From: Streptomyces typhae
Lineage (GTDB): Bacteria; Actinomycetota; Actinomycetes; Streptomycetales; Streptomycetaceae
DNA: 64,000 nucleotides
Reading direction: 5' to 3'
NCBI RefSeq assembly: GCF_009755605.1
Contig: NZ_WPNZ01000010.1
Coordinates: forward strand, 124,001-188,000
A model generated the notes under the pieces. It made no database searches, was not told the DNA's origin, and was given only the letters and a program-made list of their open reading frames with translations. The position numbers and the translations under genes were made by a program. Positions within the stretch are counted from its first letter, which is position 1. Every line of letters begins with the position of its first letter. This document shows positions 1-8,036 of the stretch, piece by piece.

Positions 1-425
1 ACGTCCGGGATGTCCCGGTGCCCCTGGACGCCCCGGATACCCGGGGCGTCCGGGGCGTTCCGCATGTCCCGGGCGCCGACGACGAACGTGCCTCCGTGCA
101 CGTGCCGCACCCAGGAGCGGCGGCCGCCGTCGCGCGGCTCGATGAGGTGCTCCAGGTGGTCGGCGTTCTGCTCCGGCGGGAGCGCTCCGGGGTGGTCCGA
201 GCGGACCGCGAGGTGACGGGGCGGATCCCAGGCGGTGACCACGGCACCGTGCGCCGCGTCACCGCCCACCCGGGGCTCGTACACCATGGGCCACAGCCAG
301 CCGCCGGTGCCGGTGGTGACCGCCTCCCACACGTCCCGGGGCGGCGAGTCGACCTCGAACTCCCGGACTATCTCGAATTCCCTGCCGCTGCCGCTGTCGG
401 TGCCGGTGCCGCTGTCCATCGTCAT
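1..425 (-). CDS. SRPBCC/AHSA1-like protein (partial, 3' end outside window)
   Basis: About 141 residues are visible from an ATG at 425 before the frame runs off the left edge; an in-frame ATG at 419 is an alternative start. After a short Gly/Ser-rich leader the sequence reads FEIVREFEVDSPPRDVWEAV, followed by GGWLWPMVYEP, the opening strand and helix of START/SRPBCC proteins. AHSA1-type members bind hydrophobic ligands in the cavity between sheet and long helix; the ligand here is unknown. The long C-terminal helix lies outside the window, so family assignment rests on the N-terminal half. Confidence 0.6.
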   Translation of the reverse strand, partial: MTMDSGTGTDSGSGREFEIVREFEVDSPPRDVWEAVTTGTGGWLWPMVYEPRVGGDAAHGAVVTAWDPPRHLAVRSDHPGALPPEQNADHLEHLIEPRDGGRRSWVRHVHGGTFVVGARDMRNAPDAPGIRGVQGHRDIPD

Positions 426-563
426 GACGACTCCTCGGGGCCGAGCGGGACGGCCGGGGCCGCCCGATCCTCGATCACACGCTCTCGTCCTTATGACTCC
501 ACCTGCGGCGGCCCCGGTAAAGCCCCTGGGCACGACTATTCGGGCAGGACTGTTCGGGCGGGA

Positions 564-1265
564 CTATTCGGGCACGACCCCGTACGCCCGCCGGTAGCGC
601 CGCACCCGGCCCGCCTCCAGCGTGCCCGGGAAGTCCCGCACCCGCCGCCACTCCTCGGACAGCGTGCCGATGCCCTCTCCGGGGGACGCGAGCGCCCGCG
701 CGTGGTCCGCCGCGGTCTCCCACTCCGCGTAGTTGACGATGCGCGTGCCGTCGGTGCTCAGATGGAAGTGCGCCGCCAGCAGGCCGGGGACGGCGGGGCT
801 CGCGGCGATGGCGTCGGTGACCGTCCGCACCCAGGCCCGCTGCCGGTCGGCGTCCGGCCCTTCGAAGGACACGTCGACGGTCACGAAGGCCTCGGGAACG
901 GTGCCCGCGGGGCCCGGACGCACGCTTTCGTGCAGGAAGGTCTTGGTCAGCCCGAGCCGTTCCACCCCGGGCACCGCCGCGTCGATCTCGGCGTTCCGCT
1001 CGTCCCTGCCGCGGGCGAAGAAGTCCTGGTAGGCCTCGTCGTCCCGCCACTGCGAGTGGTGCATCAGGGTGGCGCCGTCCTCGCCCTCGTACACGTGGTA
1101 CGACAGCAGGCCCTCGTGCGGCCAGGGGCGGCTCTCCCAGGCCGCGGCGATCGCGTCGACCGCCGCCCGCTGCCGCTCGGGCGTGCCGACGTGCCAGGTG
1201 CTGAAGAAGGCGAGGCCCACGTCGGAGCGGGTCGGGTCGGGGTGCGTGGTGGCGCGCTGCGTCAT
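564..1265 (-). CDS. Antibiotic biosynthesis monooxygenase (ABM) domain protein
   Basis: A 233-residue protein with two ABM-like ferredoxin-fold repeats, roughly residues 16-85 (FFSTWHVGTPERQ, then HSQWRDDEAYQDFF) and 122-190 (VTVDVSFEGPD, then NYAEWETAADHARAL). ABM domains are small alpha/beta folds that oxidise aromatic polyketides or degrade haem; two fused copies imitate the usual homodimer. The ATG at 1265 is chosen because the longer frame begins at a TTG inside the promoter. A MerR-type promoter lies just upstream (1311-1341), which suggests induction by a small molecule. The substrate cannot be told from sequence, and no biosynthetic cluster is visible nearby. Confidence 0.7.
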   Translation of the reverse strand: MTQRATTHPDPTRSDVGLAFFSTWHVGTPERQRAAVDAIAAAWESRPWPHEGLLSYHVYEGEDGATLMHHSQWRDDEAYQDFFARGRDERNAEIDAAVPGVERLGLTKTFLHESVRPGPAGTVPEAFVTVDVSFEGPDADRQRAWVRTVTDAIAASPAVPGLLAAHFHLSTDGTRIVNYAEWETAADHARALASPGEGIGTLSEEWRRVRDFPGTLEAGRVRRYRRAYGVVPE

Positions 1266-1310
1266 GGGACTCTCCACTGGCGTCAGGGTGTTGTCTGCCG
1301 GACGACCCCT

Positions 1311-1341
1311 ACGCTCCAATGTGAACCTCGGTTCAGGTCAA
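1311..1341 (-). promoter_or_regulatory. MerR-type promoter/operator for the ABM gene
   Basis: On the minus strand a -35 TTGACC (1341-1336) is followed by the perfect dyad TGAACC-GA-GGTTCA (1335-1322) and, 19 bp from the -35, GAGCGT (1316-1311), which keeps the A2 and T6 of a -10. A dyad filling an over-long 19-bp spacer is the hallmark of MerR-family control. No merR gene is in the window, so the regulator would be encoded elsewhere. Confidence 0.6.
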
Positions 1342-1399
1342 GCCCGCCCGCCTCACCCTCGCCCGCCTCCGAGTTCACCCGCCGCCGGGCGCACCCGCC

Positions 1400-2203
1400 T
1401 CAAGCCCGTTCCGGCTCGGGCAGCGTCACCGCGACGAGGCCAGGGCGCTTCGCCCGGTGCGTCCCGCCCCCCGCCGCCCCCGGCCGCACCCGGACGACCC
1501 GGCGCCGCACCCACGGCCCCACCGCGCCGGCGAGCCAGCGCACCTCCTGTGCCGCGCCGGCGAGCGCCGAGACCGGGGCGAGCGGGGGCAGCGGACGCGC
1601 CCAGTCCGCGAAGCCCGCGAGACCGAGCGCGTCGGCGACACCGGCGGCGACGCGGGCGTGGCCGACGGGGCTCGCGTGCGTCCGGTCACGGCTCCACAGC
1701 CGCGGGTCGGCGGTGATGCGCTGCGGGAACAGATCGAGGACCAGGACGCCGTGCCGGTCGGCGGCGGCGCGGACACGGGCGTTGAGGTCGACGACGCGGG
1801 GCTGCGCCCGGCGGGCCAGGGGCGCGATGCGGGCGATGTCGGGGAAGGTCACGGTGACCACGCGGGCGCCCGTCGCGGTGAACTCGGCGAACATCTCCTC
1901 GACGGCGCGTGCGGTGCGGGCCGGGTCGTAGCCGGGCCTGACCAGGTCGCCGACGCCCGCGACCACGGTCACGAGGTCCGGCTTCAGGGCGAGGGCCGGG
2001 GCCAGTTGCTCGTCCCTGACCTGCTCCGCCAGGCGCCCGCGCACCGCCAGGTTGGCGTACGCGAAGTCCGGGTGGCCTGCGGCGAGCATCTCCGCGAGCC
2101 GGTCGGCCCAGCCGCGGTAGCCGCGCCGTTCGTCACCGTCGCCGAGGCCTTCCGTCTGGCTGTCTCCGACGGCGACGTAACGCTCGTACGGATGCGGGGT
2201 CAT
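1400..2203 (-). CDS. SGNH/GDSL-family hydrolase
   Basis: A 267-residue SGNH hydrolase. Block I is YVAVGDSQTEGLGD near the N-terminus, with the nucleophilic Ser of GDS; NLAVRG gives the block II Gly; GVGDL is at the block III position where GxND is usual, so the oxyanion Asn is replaced by Asp; block V is DRTHASPVGH with the catalytic Asp and His. There is no signal peptide, so it is probably cytoplasmic. The start is the ATG at 2203, directly before YERYVAVGDS; the longer frame adds only a non-conserved Arg-rich leader. The last 70 residues are Arg/Pro-rich. Probable esterase or lipase of unknown substrate. Confidence 0.85.
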   Translation of the reverse strand: MTPHPYERYVAVGDSQTEGLGDGDERRGYRGWADRLAEMLAAGHPDFAYANLAVRGRLAEQVRDEQLAPALALKPDLVTVVAGVGDLVRPGYDPARTARAVEEMFAEFTATGARVVTVTFPDIARIAPLARRAQPRVVDLNARVRAAADRHGVLVLDLFPQRITADPRLWSRDRTHASPVGHARVAAGVADALGLAGFADWARPLPPLAPVSALAGAAQEVRWLAGAVGPWVRRRVVRVRPGAAGGGTHRAKRPGLVAVTLPEPERA

Positions 2204-2397
2204 GGCCCGAGGGTCCTGCGCCCGCCGGGGCGCGTCAACGAGGCCTCTTCGGCGCGAGTAGCACTCCGGCCACATCCCGCCCCGTCCGTGTCATCACGCC
2301 CCGCCGCGCCCGCCGCCCTGCCCGGATCGTGACGCGAGGGTGCGACGGCTCCGGCCCCGCGCGGGCTTGCGTTACCCCGTTACCCCAGTTACCCCCG

Positions 2398-3135
2398 CTA
2401 CCCCCGTTCCTGACCGGGACCGTCCTGCCCCTGGCCGCCGATGCGCCCCAACTCGACCTGGAACCAGTCGAGGCGGGCCTGGAGCAGGGCCGCTTCGGCG
2501 GCCAGCTCGGGCAGCCCGACACCGGCCGCGGCGGCCGGGCCGAGGGGCCCCGGCACGGCACCCGGCACGGAACCCGCCCCCTCGGAGGCCGTCGCGGGCG
2601 CGGGCAGCACCCGCAGCCCCTCCCCCGCCACCGCGGCGAACCGCGACAGGCTCACCGCCGTGCCGCCGCTGCCCCGCCCGCACCGGCCGCACACCGCTTC
2701 CAGCGCGCGCCAGCCCGGTCGGCCCCAGCCCGCGTCGGCGAGGCGGGTGGCCGCCGCGCCGCAGCCGCACGGCTGCACGGTGAGCACCCGCACCCGCTGG
2801 CGCGCGTAGCGGAAGCCCTTCTCGAAGCGGATGTAGGCGCCGAGCACGGCCACTTCGAGCAAGGCGGCCCTGCGGTGCTCGGCAGTGCACAGGAGCCCTT
2901 CCGCCGCCGAGCGCTCGTGCACGCAGTGGAAGCCGCAGTCGCAGCGCCGGTGCGGCGCGCGGTGCCGCCGCCCGTAGGCGCAGCGGGCCTCGTCGAGCGC
3001 GCCGTAGGGCAGGGAGCCGCCCAGCGAGACGCCGGTGAACCCGGCCCGGGTGCCGTCCTGGGACAGGACCGGGTGGGCGATCTTGTATCCGGTGGGCGGC
3101 TCCGTGAGGCGTTCCTCGGGAAGCCGTAACCTCAT
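2398..3135 (-). CDS. Cys-rich protein of unknown function (probable zinc binder)
   Basis: A 245-residue protein I do not recognise. It has several cysteine clusters: RCDCGFHCVH, LLCTAEH, PCGCGAA and VCGRCGRG, spread over residues 55-150, which together look like structural zinc sites. A conserved-looking core follows (AVLGAYIRFEKGFRYARQ), then an Ala/Gly/Pro linker and a C-terminal amphipathic helix (LARLDWFQVELGRI-like). The start ATG at 3135 overlaps the stop of the preceding 55-codon gene (ATGA), implying coupled translation. No catalytic motif is visible. Coding on this strand is supported by codon bias and Cys spacing. Confidence 0.6.
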   Translation of the reverse strand: MRLRLPEERLTEPPTGYKIAHPVLSQDGTRAGFTGVSLGGSLPYGALDEARCAYGRRHRAPHRRCDCGFHCVHERSAAEGLLCTAEHRRAALLEVAVLGAYIRFEKGFRYARQRVRVLTVQPCGCGAAATRLADAGWGRPGWRALEAVCGRCGRGSGGTAVSLSRFAAVAGEGLRVLPAPATASEGAGSVPGAVPGPLGPAAAAGVGLPELAAEAALLQARLDWFQVELGRIGGQGQDGPGQERG

Positions 3136-3299
3136 CGGCCGGCCGGCACCTCGTCCAGGACGGGGGCCGGCTCCGCGGCGGCCGGGGCGGGTTCGGGCAC
3201 GGTCTCTACGTCCCGCGGCGGGGTGCAGGACCGCTCGGCCTCCCGCTCCTGCGGACTCTCCTCGGCGATTCCGGTGGCGACTGCCCTGCCCAGCCTCAT
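3132..3299 (-). CDS. Small acidic/proline-rich protein, coupled to the Cys-rich gene
   Basis: A 55-residue frame from ATG 3299, opening MRLGRAVATGIAEES and ending in a Pro/Ala/Glu stretch with one Cys. Its TGA overlaps the next ATG by four bases. The function is unknown; it is probably the first gene of a two-gene operon. Support comes mainly from the coupling and the placement downstream of the repeat-bearing intergenic region. Confidence 0.45.
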   Translation of the reverse strand: MRLGRAVATGIAEESPQEREAERSCTPPRDVETVPEPAPAAAEPAPVLDEVPAGR

Positions 3300-3412
3300 G
3301 GTGCCTCCTGTGAACGACCTGTGGACGTCCCGGCGTCTGCGCGTCCGGCTCCCGCCATGGTGACGCATTTCCGTGCGCGTGGGTACGGTCCCTCACGGGT
3401 TCGCCTCCGCAC

Positions 3413-3497
3413 CTCGTAGCACTGCTGCCCGTCACCTGGTGGCACTGCCGCCCATGATCTCGTAGCACTGCTGCCCGTCATCTCGTAGCAGAATTAA
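3413..3497. repeat. 23-bp direct tandem repeats between divergent genes
   Basis: Three head-to-tail 23-bp units lie at 3413-3435, 3436-3458 and 3459-3481, with a partial fourth from 3482. Units 1 and 3 differ only at the last base and begin CTCGTAGCACTGCTGCCC; unit 2 is diverged (CTGGTGGCACTGCCGCCC). The array sits 37-120 bp upstream of dapA and about 115-200 bp upstream of the divergent small gene. The arrangement resembles a multi-site operator. Confidence 0.7.
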
Positions 3498-3533
3498 GTG
3501 GAGCTTCACTCCCGGCGGGCTGAGACTGCCCTT

Positions 3534-4520
3534 ATGACCGCAGCTCATCTGCCCCCCACGACGCACGCGGCGCGCGCCGTTCCCGCCGCGCCCCTCGGCC
3601 GCGCCCTGTGCGCGATGGTCACGCCCTTCACCACGTCCGGCGCCCTCGACCTCGACGGCGCCCAGTTGCTCGCCGACCGGCTGGTCGCCGAGGGCTGCGA
3701 GGGCCTGGTCCTGTCCGGCACCACCGGTGAGTCACCGACGACGTCCGACGCGGAGAAGGCCGCGCTCGTGGAGGCCGTCCGCGAGGCGGTCGACGGCAGG
3801 GCGTCGGTCGTCGCGGGCGTCGGCAGCAGCGACACGGCCCACACCGCCGAGCTCGCCCTGCGGGCCGAGAAGGCGGGCGCGGACGGGCTGCTCGTGGTCA
3901 CGCCGTACTACAGCAGGCCGCCGCAGGAGGCGGTCGAGGCCCACTTCCGCGCGGTCGCCGACGTGTCGGGACTGCCGGTGGTCCTCTACGACATCCCGGG
4001 CCGCACCGGCACCCGCATCGAGCCGGACACGATGCTGCGGCTCGCGGACCACCCGCGGATCGTGGCGGTGAAGGACTGCGCGTACGACCTGCTCGGCTCC
4101 GCGAAGGTGATGGCCAACTGCGACCTCGCGTACTACACGGGCTGCGACGAGTTCGTCCTTCCGCTGTACGCGCTCGGCGGCGCGGGTTACATCAGCACGG
4201 TCGCGAACGTGGCGCCGCGCGGCCTGCGGGCGATCGTGGACGCGTTCGACGCGGGCGACACGGCGGCGGCCGCGCGCGGGCAGCGGCAGCTCACCGAACT
4301 CATCGAGCTGATGATGGCGTCGGGGCTGCCCGGCGCGGTCACGGCGAAGGCGCTGCTCGGCGCGCTCGGCCTGCCCGCGGGCCCGGTCAGGGCACCGCTG
4401 CTGCCCGCCGGCCGCGAGGCGGTCGACGGGCTGCTGGCCGCCTATGAGGCGCTGGGCGGAGCGCTGCCCGCGGGGGCGGTTCAGCGGGTCGTGAGCATCG
4501 GCGACCAGACGCCCTTGTAG
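3534..4520 (+). CDS. dapA: 4-hydroxy-tetrahydrodipicolinate synthase family protein
   Basis: A 328-residue DapA/NAL-superfamily TIM barrel, which condenses pyruvate with aspartate semialdehyde in lysine/diaminopimelate synthesis. Visible motifs are the phosphate/pyruvate loop GTTGESPTT, the catalytic Tyr in LYDIPGRTG, the Schiff-base Lys in IVAVKDC, and a sugar/acid-pocket strand YYTGCDEFVLP. The start is the ATG at 3534, before a short Ala/Pro-rich leader. Streptomyces often carry several dapA paralogues, so this copy may not be the only or main one. The last 40 bp overlap the 3' end of the convergent gene at 4481-5704. Confidence 0.88.
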   Translation: MTAAHLPPTTHAARAVPAAPLGRALCAMVTPFTTSGALDLDGAQLLADRLVAEGCEGLVLSGTTGESPTTSDAEKAALVEAVREAVDGRASVVAGVGSSDTAHTAELALRAEKAGADGLLVVTPYYSRPPQEAVEAHFRAVADVSGLPVVLYDIPGRTGTRIEPDTMLRLADHPRIVAVKDCAYDLLGSAKVMANCDLAYYTGCDEFVLPLYALGGAGYISTVANVAPRGLRAIVDAFDAGDTAAAARGQRQLTELIELMMASGLPGAVTAKALLGALGLPAGPVRAPLLPAGREAVDGLLAAYEALGGALPAGAVQRVVSIGDQTPL

Positions 4521-5704
4521 CCCTTCGGCCGCTCGCGGAGCGCGGTCAGCGGGACGGTCCTGTCGCTGCCGACGGTGACGAGGACGAGCCGCGTCCGCTG
4601 CTCGTTCTTCCCGGTGCAGGGTCCCGGGCCGCAGCTCAGGGCGATGAGGCGGTTGCTGTCGGCCCAGGCGAGCTGTTCGCTGCTCGGCACCCGGGCGATC
4701 TGCTTGCCGGTCCGCGGGTCGAGGATCGGGGAGCCCTCGGTGGTGCCGTCGGCGGCGAGCAGCTTCCCGTCCGGCGAGAGACCGGCCCGCGGCCAGCCCG
4801 CGTGCCGTTCCCCTTCGGGCGCCGCGGTCCTGTCGCCCGCCATGGTGTACCAGTCGCGGTAGTTCCGGCCGCGCGGACCCTCGTACTGCTGCACGTAGAG
4901 CCGGCTGCCGTCGTGGCTCCAGTGCAGGTCCTGCCGGGCGACACCGGCGTACCCGCCGTCCTTCTCCCCTGGTGTCTGGGGCAGTTCGCGGAAGGGGCCG
5001 ACGTCGCCGGACGCGGCGTCGACGACGACCCAGCCGGTGCGGCTGAAGTGCTGCTGCGGCGCGGGGGATGTGCCGGGCACCTTGACGAGGCGGTCGGGGT
5101 TCTTGCTGTACGTGGTCGCCACCAGGCGCTTGCCGTCCGGCGACCACTCGACGGCGGCGGCCGGGTGGGCCGGTGTGATCCAGCGCGTGACCTCGCCGGA
5201 CGCCAGGTCGAGGAGGCCGATGCGGCGGGCGGGCAGTTCGCCCTCCAGGACGGCGGCGGTCCGCATGCCGGGGGCGACGGCGACCCAGGCCCACCTGTCG
5301 TCGGCCTTCTCGTACTTCTGCGTCCTGGGGTTCAGGAGCCAGTAGGAGCGTACGAGGACCTCGTCGCCGTTGCGCTGCCTCATGTCGCGGAACGCGGCGT
5401 ACCCGGCCATGCCCACCCGCCCGGCCGCGACGAAGTCCCGGGGCACCGCCTGGTCGGGGTGCGCAACGACATCGGGGCGGCCCGCCGGGCGCACGTCCCG
5501 GCGCCCCGGGTCCGAGGAGTCGAGAGCGGGCACGGCCACGGCCGCGGCCACCAAGGCCGCCGTGGCGAGGGCGGCGCCGGTGACGGCCCGGGTGCGGCGG
5601 CGGCGCCGGGCGGCGAGGACCCGGCCCGCCAGGTCACCGGGGGGTCCGGGCTGCTCGGCGGCTTGTTCCTGGAGCGTCTCGCGCACCAGCCTGTCGACGT
5701 TCAC
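4481..5704 (-). CDS. Membrane-anchored beta-propeller-like protein, sigma-factor partner
   Basis: A 407-residue protein with a short cytosolic N-terminus (VDRLVRETLQEQA), an Arg-rich stop-transfer patch, one transmembrane helix around residues 38-60, and an extracellular region with recurring WSPDGKRL, WSHDGSRLY and LSPDGKLL strands, typical of TolB/WD40-like propellers. Its GTG start overlaps the sigma-factor stop (GTGA, 5701-5704), so the two are co-translated. Such partners of SigE-family sigma factors may act as anti-sigma or sensor proteins; that role is inferred from context only, since no zinc anti-sigma HxxxCxxC motif is present. Confidence 0.75.
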   Translation of the reverse strand: MNVDRLVRETLQEQAAEQPGPPGDLAGRVLAARRRRRTRAVTGAALATAALVAAAVAVPALDSSDPGRRDVRPAGRPDVVAHPDQAVPRDFVAAGRVGMAGYAAFRDMRQRNGDEVLVRSYWLLNPRTQKYEKADDRWAWVAVAPGMRTAAVLEGELPARRIGLLDLASGEVTRWITPAHPAAAVEWSPDGKRLVATTYSKNPDRLVKVPGTSPAPQQHFSRTGWVVVDAASGDVGPFRELPQTPGEKDGGYAGVARQDLHWSHDGSRLYVQQYEGPRGRNYRDWYTMAGDRTAAPEGERHAGWPRAGLSPDGKLLAADGTTEGSPILDPRTGKQIARVPSSEQLAWADSNRLIALSCGPGPCTGKNEQRTRLVLVTVGSDRTVPLTALRERPKGYKGVWSPMLTTR

Positions 5705-6273
5705 GGGCGTACCTCCACGGGCGGGATGTCACGGGACGGCGCGGCCTCGGCGGCGGCAGGGCCGAGGTCGGCGAGCTCGGGCGCGAGGGCGCGCAGCCGG
5801 GCCAGGGAGCGGTGCGTCGTGCTGCGCACGGTGCCGACGGTGCAGCCGAGGATGCCCGCCACGTCGGCCTCGGGCAGGTCCTCGAAGTAGCGCAGGACGA
5901 GTACGGTGCGCTGCCGCGGGGTGAGTCTCGCGAGCGCCGCCCGCATCACCATCCGCAGGTCGGCACCGCCCGCCGTGTCGGCGCCGGGCCGCTCGGGCGG
6001 TTCGGCCACCGCCACCTCGCGCCGCGGCCACTTCAGCCGCCACCTGCCGATCTGCTGCCGGTAGAGGACCTGGCGTACGTACGCCTCCGGGTCCTCGATC
6101 CTCGACCACCGGCCCGCGGCCTTGACCAGCGCGTTCTGCAGGAGGTCCTCAGCGGCGTGCCGGTCGCCGCCGGTCAGCAGCACGGCGGTCCTCAGCAGCG
6201 CCGCGGACCGTCCTTCGACGAACTCCCGGAACCGTTTCTGACTCTCGGCATCCATCGTCACCTTCTCGTTCAC
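5701..6273 (-). CDS. SigE-family ECF RNA polymerase sigma factor
   Basis: A 190-residue ECF sigma factor. Region 2 spans about residues 12-80 (FVEGRSAALLRTAVLLTGG, AEDLLQNALVKAA, VRQVLYRQQIGRWR). Region 4 spans about 108-160 (LTPRQRTVLVLRYFEDL, then the helix-turn-helix VAGILGCTVGTVRSTTHRSL). A variable acidic linker joins them. The SigE-like subfamily of actinomycetes has this length and the AVLLTG signature. The start is the GTG at 6273; an ATG six codons in (6255) is an alternative. It is co-transcribed with the membrane partner downstream. Confidence 0.9.
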   Translation of the reverse strand: MNEKVTMDAESQKRFREFVEGRSAALLRTAVLLTGGDRHAAEDLLQNALVKAAGRWSRIEDPEAYVRQVLYRQQIGRWRLKWPRREVAVAEPPERPGADTAGGADLRMVMRAALARLTPRQRTVLVLRYFEDLPEADVAGILGCTVGTVRSTTHRSLARLRALAPELADLGPAAAEAAPSRDIPPVEVRP

Positions 6274-6334
6274 GCCCCGGGCCCGACTGCCCTGCGGCCT
6301 CTCTGCCCCTGGTGACGTGCGCGGACGTGTGCCG

Positions 6335-6877
6335 CTATGCCTGGTCCCGCGAAAACCCTCCGGACATCGTCCACTTCAGGGTGTCGCCGTCCCGCTCGAA
6401 GGCGACCCGCCGGGTGCCGAAGCGGGCGACGGCCGCGACGGTCGCGGCCCGCGCCCTGAGCGTGACACCCCGGCAGGCTCCGCTCCCGGCCCGGTACACG
6501 ACGGCGGGCTCGGACCAGCCGCGTTCCCGGGGGCCGCGGTCCTGGGCGTAGAGGCGCTCGTCGCGCAGGCAGTACAGGGCGACGCGGCGGCCGTCCCCGA
6601 GCTTCACCTGGAACTCGAAGGGGCTGCGGCTGCCGCTCCAGGGGATGTCGCTGTGCCGGAGGGCGTGGGTGCGCGCGTCCGTGTCACGCCCCTGCGCTGC
6701 CGTACCGCGGCCCTGCGCTGCCGCGTCACCGCCTCGCCCTGCCGCGTCACCGCCCCTAGCTGCCGTGTCCCTGCCCAGGCTCTCGCCGCTGCCCGCGAGC
6801 AGGACGACCACGGCCGCGGCCCCGGCCGCCAGGGCTCGTAACGCGGCGCCCAGGGGCCGTGCCCCTGTCTTGTACAT
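6335..6877 (-). CDS. Secreted protein of unknown function with internal short repeats
   Basis: A 180-residue protein with an N-terminal signal-type hydrophobic stretch (residues 10-32, AAGAAAVVVLLAGSG). Next comes a low-complexity block built from AARGGD/AAQGRD-like repeats (about residues 36-65), then a beta-rich domain containing FEFQVKLGDGRRVALYCL and WSEPAVVYRAG. Starting at ATG 6877 places the hydrophobic segment correctly. The function is not recognised. It lies between the sigma-factor operon and the dapD terminator. Confidence 0.6.
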   Translation of the reverse strand: MYKTGARPLGAALRALAAGAAAVVVLLAGSGESLGRDTAARGGDAAGRGGDAAAQGRGTAAQGRDTDARTHALRHSDIPWSGSRSPFEFQVKLGDGRRVALYCLRDERLYAQDRGPRERGWSEPAVVYRAGSGACRGVTLRARAATVAAVARFGTRRVAFERDGDTLKWTMSGGFSRDQA

Positions 6878-6914
6878 GCCGATCTCCCCTCCGACTGCGC
6901 GCAGCATACGCAAC

Positions 6915-6946
6915 GAGGGCGCCCCTCCGGCAGGAAGGGCACCCTC
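6915..6946 (-). terminator. Hairpin terminator downstream of dapD
   Basis: A 14-bp stem (two G-U wobbles in the minus-strand RNA) with a 4-nt loop, arms 6915-6928 and 6933-6946. It is 44 bp past the dapD stop. There is no long U-tract, as is common in Streptomyces. Confidence 0.7.
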
Positions 6947-6989
6947 ATCACGGACGCGTGACCGGGCGGCACCGGGCCGCCCGCGCGGG

Positions 6990-7979
6990 TCAGTTGTGGC
7001 TGTGCAGCACGTCGTTGAGGCCGCCCCAGACCGCGTTGTTCGGGCGGGCCTCGACGGCGCCGGTGACCGAGTTGCGGCGGAAGAGGATGTTCGAGGCGCC
7101 GGACAGGTCGCGGGCCTTCACGACCTCGCCGTCGGGCATCGTGACGCGCGTGCCCGCCGTGACGTACAGACCGGCCTCGACGACGCACTCGTCGCCGAGC
7201 GCGATGCCGACGCCCGCCTCGGCGCCGACGAGGCAGCGCTCGCCGATGACGATGCGGACGTTGCCGCCGCCGGACAGGGTGCCCATGGTGGACGCGCCGC
7301 CGCCGATGTCGGAGCCGTCGCCGACGACGACGCCCGCGGAGATGCGGCCCTCGACCATGGAGGTGCCGAGGGTGCCGGCGTTGAAGTTCACGAAGCCCTC
7401 GTGCATCACGGTGGTGCCCTCGGCGAGGTGCGCGCCGAGCCGCACGCGGTCGGCGTCGCCGATGCGCACGCCCTTGGGGGCCACGTAGTCCGTCATGCGC
7501 GGGAACTTGTCGACGGACGTCACCGCCAGGTGCAGGCTCTCGGCGCGGGCGTTCAGACGGACCTTCTCCAGGTCGTCGACGGCGACCGGGCCGAGCGAGG
7601 TCCAGGCGACGTTGGCGAGCAGCCCGAACATGCCGTCGAGGCTCTGGCCGTGCGGCTCGACCAGGCGGTGGCTGAGCAGGTGCAGGCGCAGGTACACGTC
7701 GTGCGCGTCCAGCGGCTTGTCGTCGAGGGAGGAGATGACCGTGCGGACGGCGACGACGTCCACGCCCCGGCGGGCGTCGGGACCGATCGCCTTCGCGGCG
7801 CCTTCACCGAGCAGTTCCACGGCGCGCTCGGCGGTCAGCCGCTCGCTGCCGGAGGGACCCGGCTCGGCGACGAGCTCGGGCGCGGGGAACCAGGTGTCGA
7901 GAACGGTGCCGTCGGCGGCGACGGTGGCAAGCCCGGCGGCAACAGCGCCGGTAACGCGGGGAGCAGTCGTATCGGTCAT
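6990..7979 (-). CDS. dapD: 2,3,4,5-tetrahydropyridine-2,6-dicarboxylate N-succinyltransferase
   Basis: A 329-residue DapD of the actinobacterial long class, the succinyl-CoA-dependent step of lysine/diaminopimelate synthesis. The C-terminal half carries the left-handed beta-helix hexapeptide pattern (GRISAGVVVGDGSDIGGGAS, IGERCLVGAEAGVGIALGDE), preceded by VRLGAHLAEGTTVMHEGFVN, and ends in the characteristic WGGLNDVLHSHN tail. The start is the ATG at 7979. It is monocistronic with its own hairpin terminator. The window thus holds two lysine-pathway genes, dapA and dapD, about 2.5 kb apart. Confidence 0.93.
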   Translation of the reverse strand: MTDTTAPRVTGAVAAGLATVAADGTVLDTWFPAPELVAEPGPSGSERLTAERAVELLGEGAAKAIGPDARRGVDVVAVRTVISSLDDKPLDAHDVYLRLHLLSHRLVEPHGQSLDGMFGLLANVAWTSLGPVAVDDLEKVRLNARAESLHLAVTSVDKFPRMTDYVAPKGVRIGDADRVRLGAHLAEGTTVMHEGFVNFNAGTLGTSMVEGRISAGVVVGDGSDIGGGASTMGTLSGGGNVRIVIGERCLVGAEAGVGIALGDECVVEAGLYVTAGTRVTMPDGEVVKARDLSGASNILFRRNSVTGAVEARPNNAVWGGLNDVLHSHN

Positions 7980-8036
7980 GGGTGCAACCTAACCGGGGCG
8001 GGGGCGCGGAGGCGAACCGGTGCCGGAGCGTCTCAG

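Noticed and set aside
3413..3497. Replication iterons for an integrated plasmid
   Set aside because: No replication initiator gene is nearby and the flanking genes are ordinary chromosomal ones; operator function is more likely.
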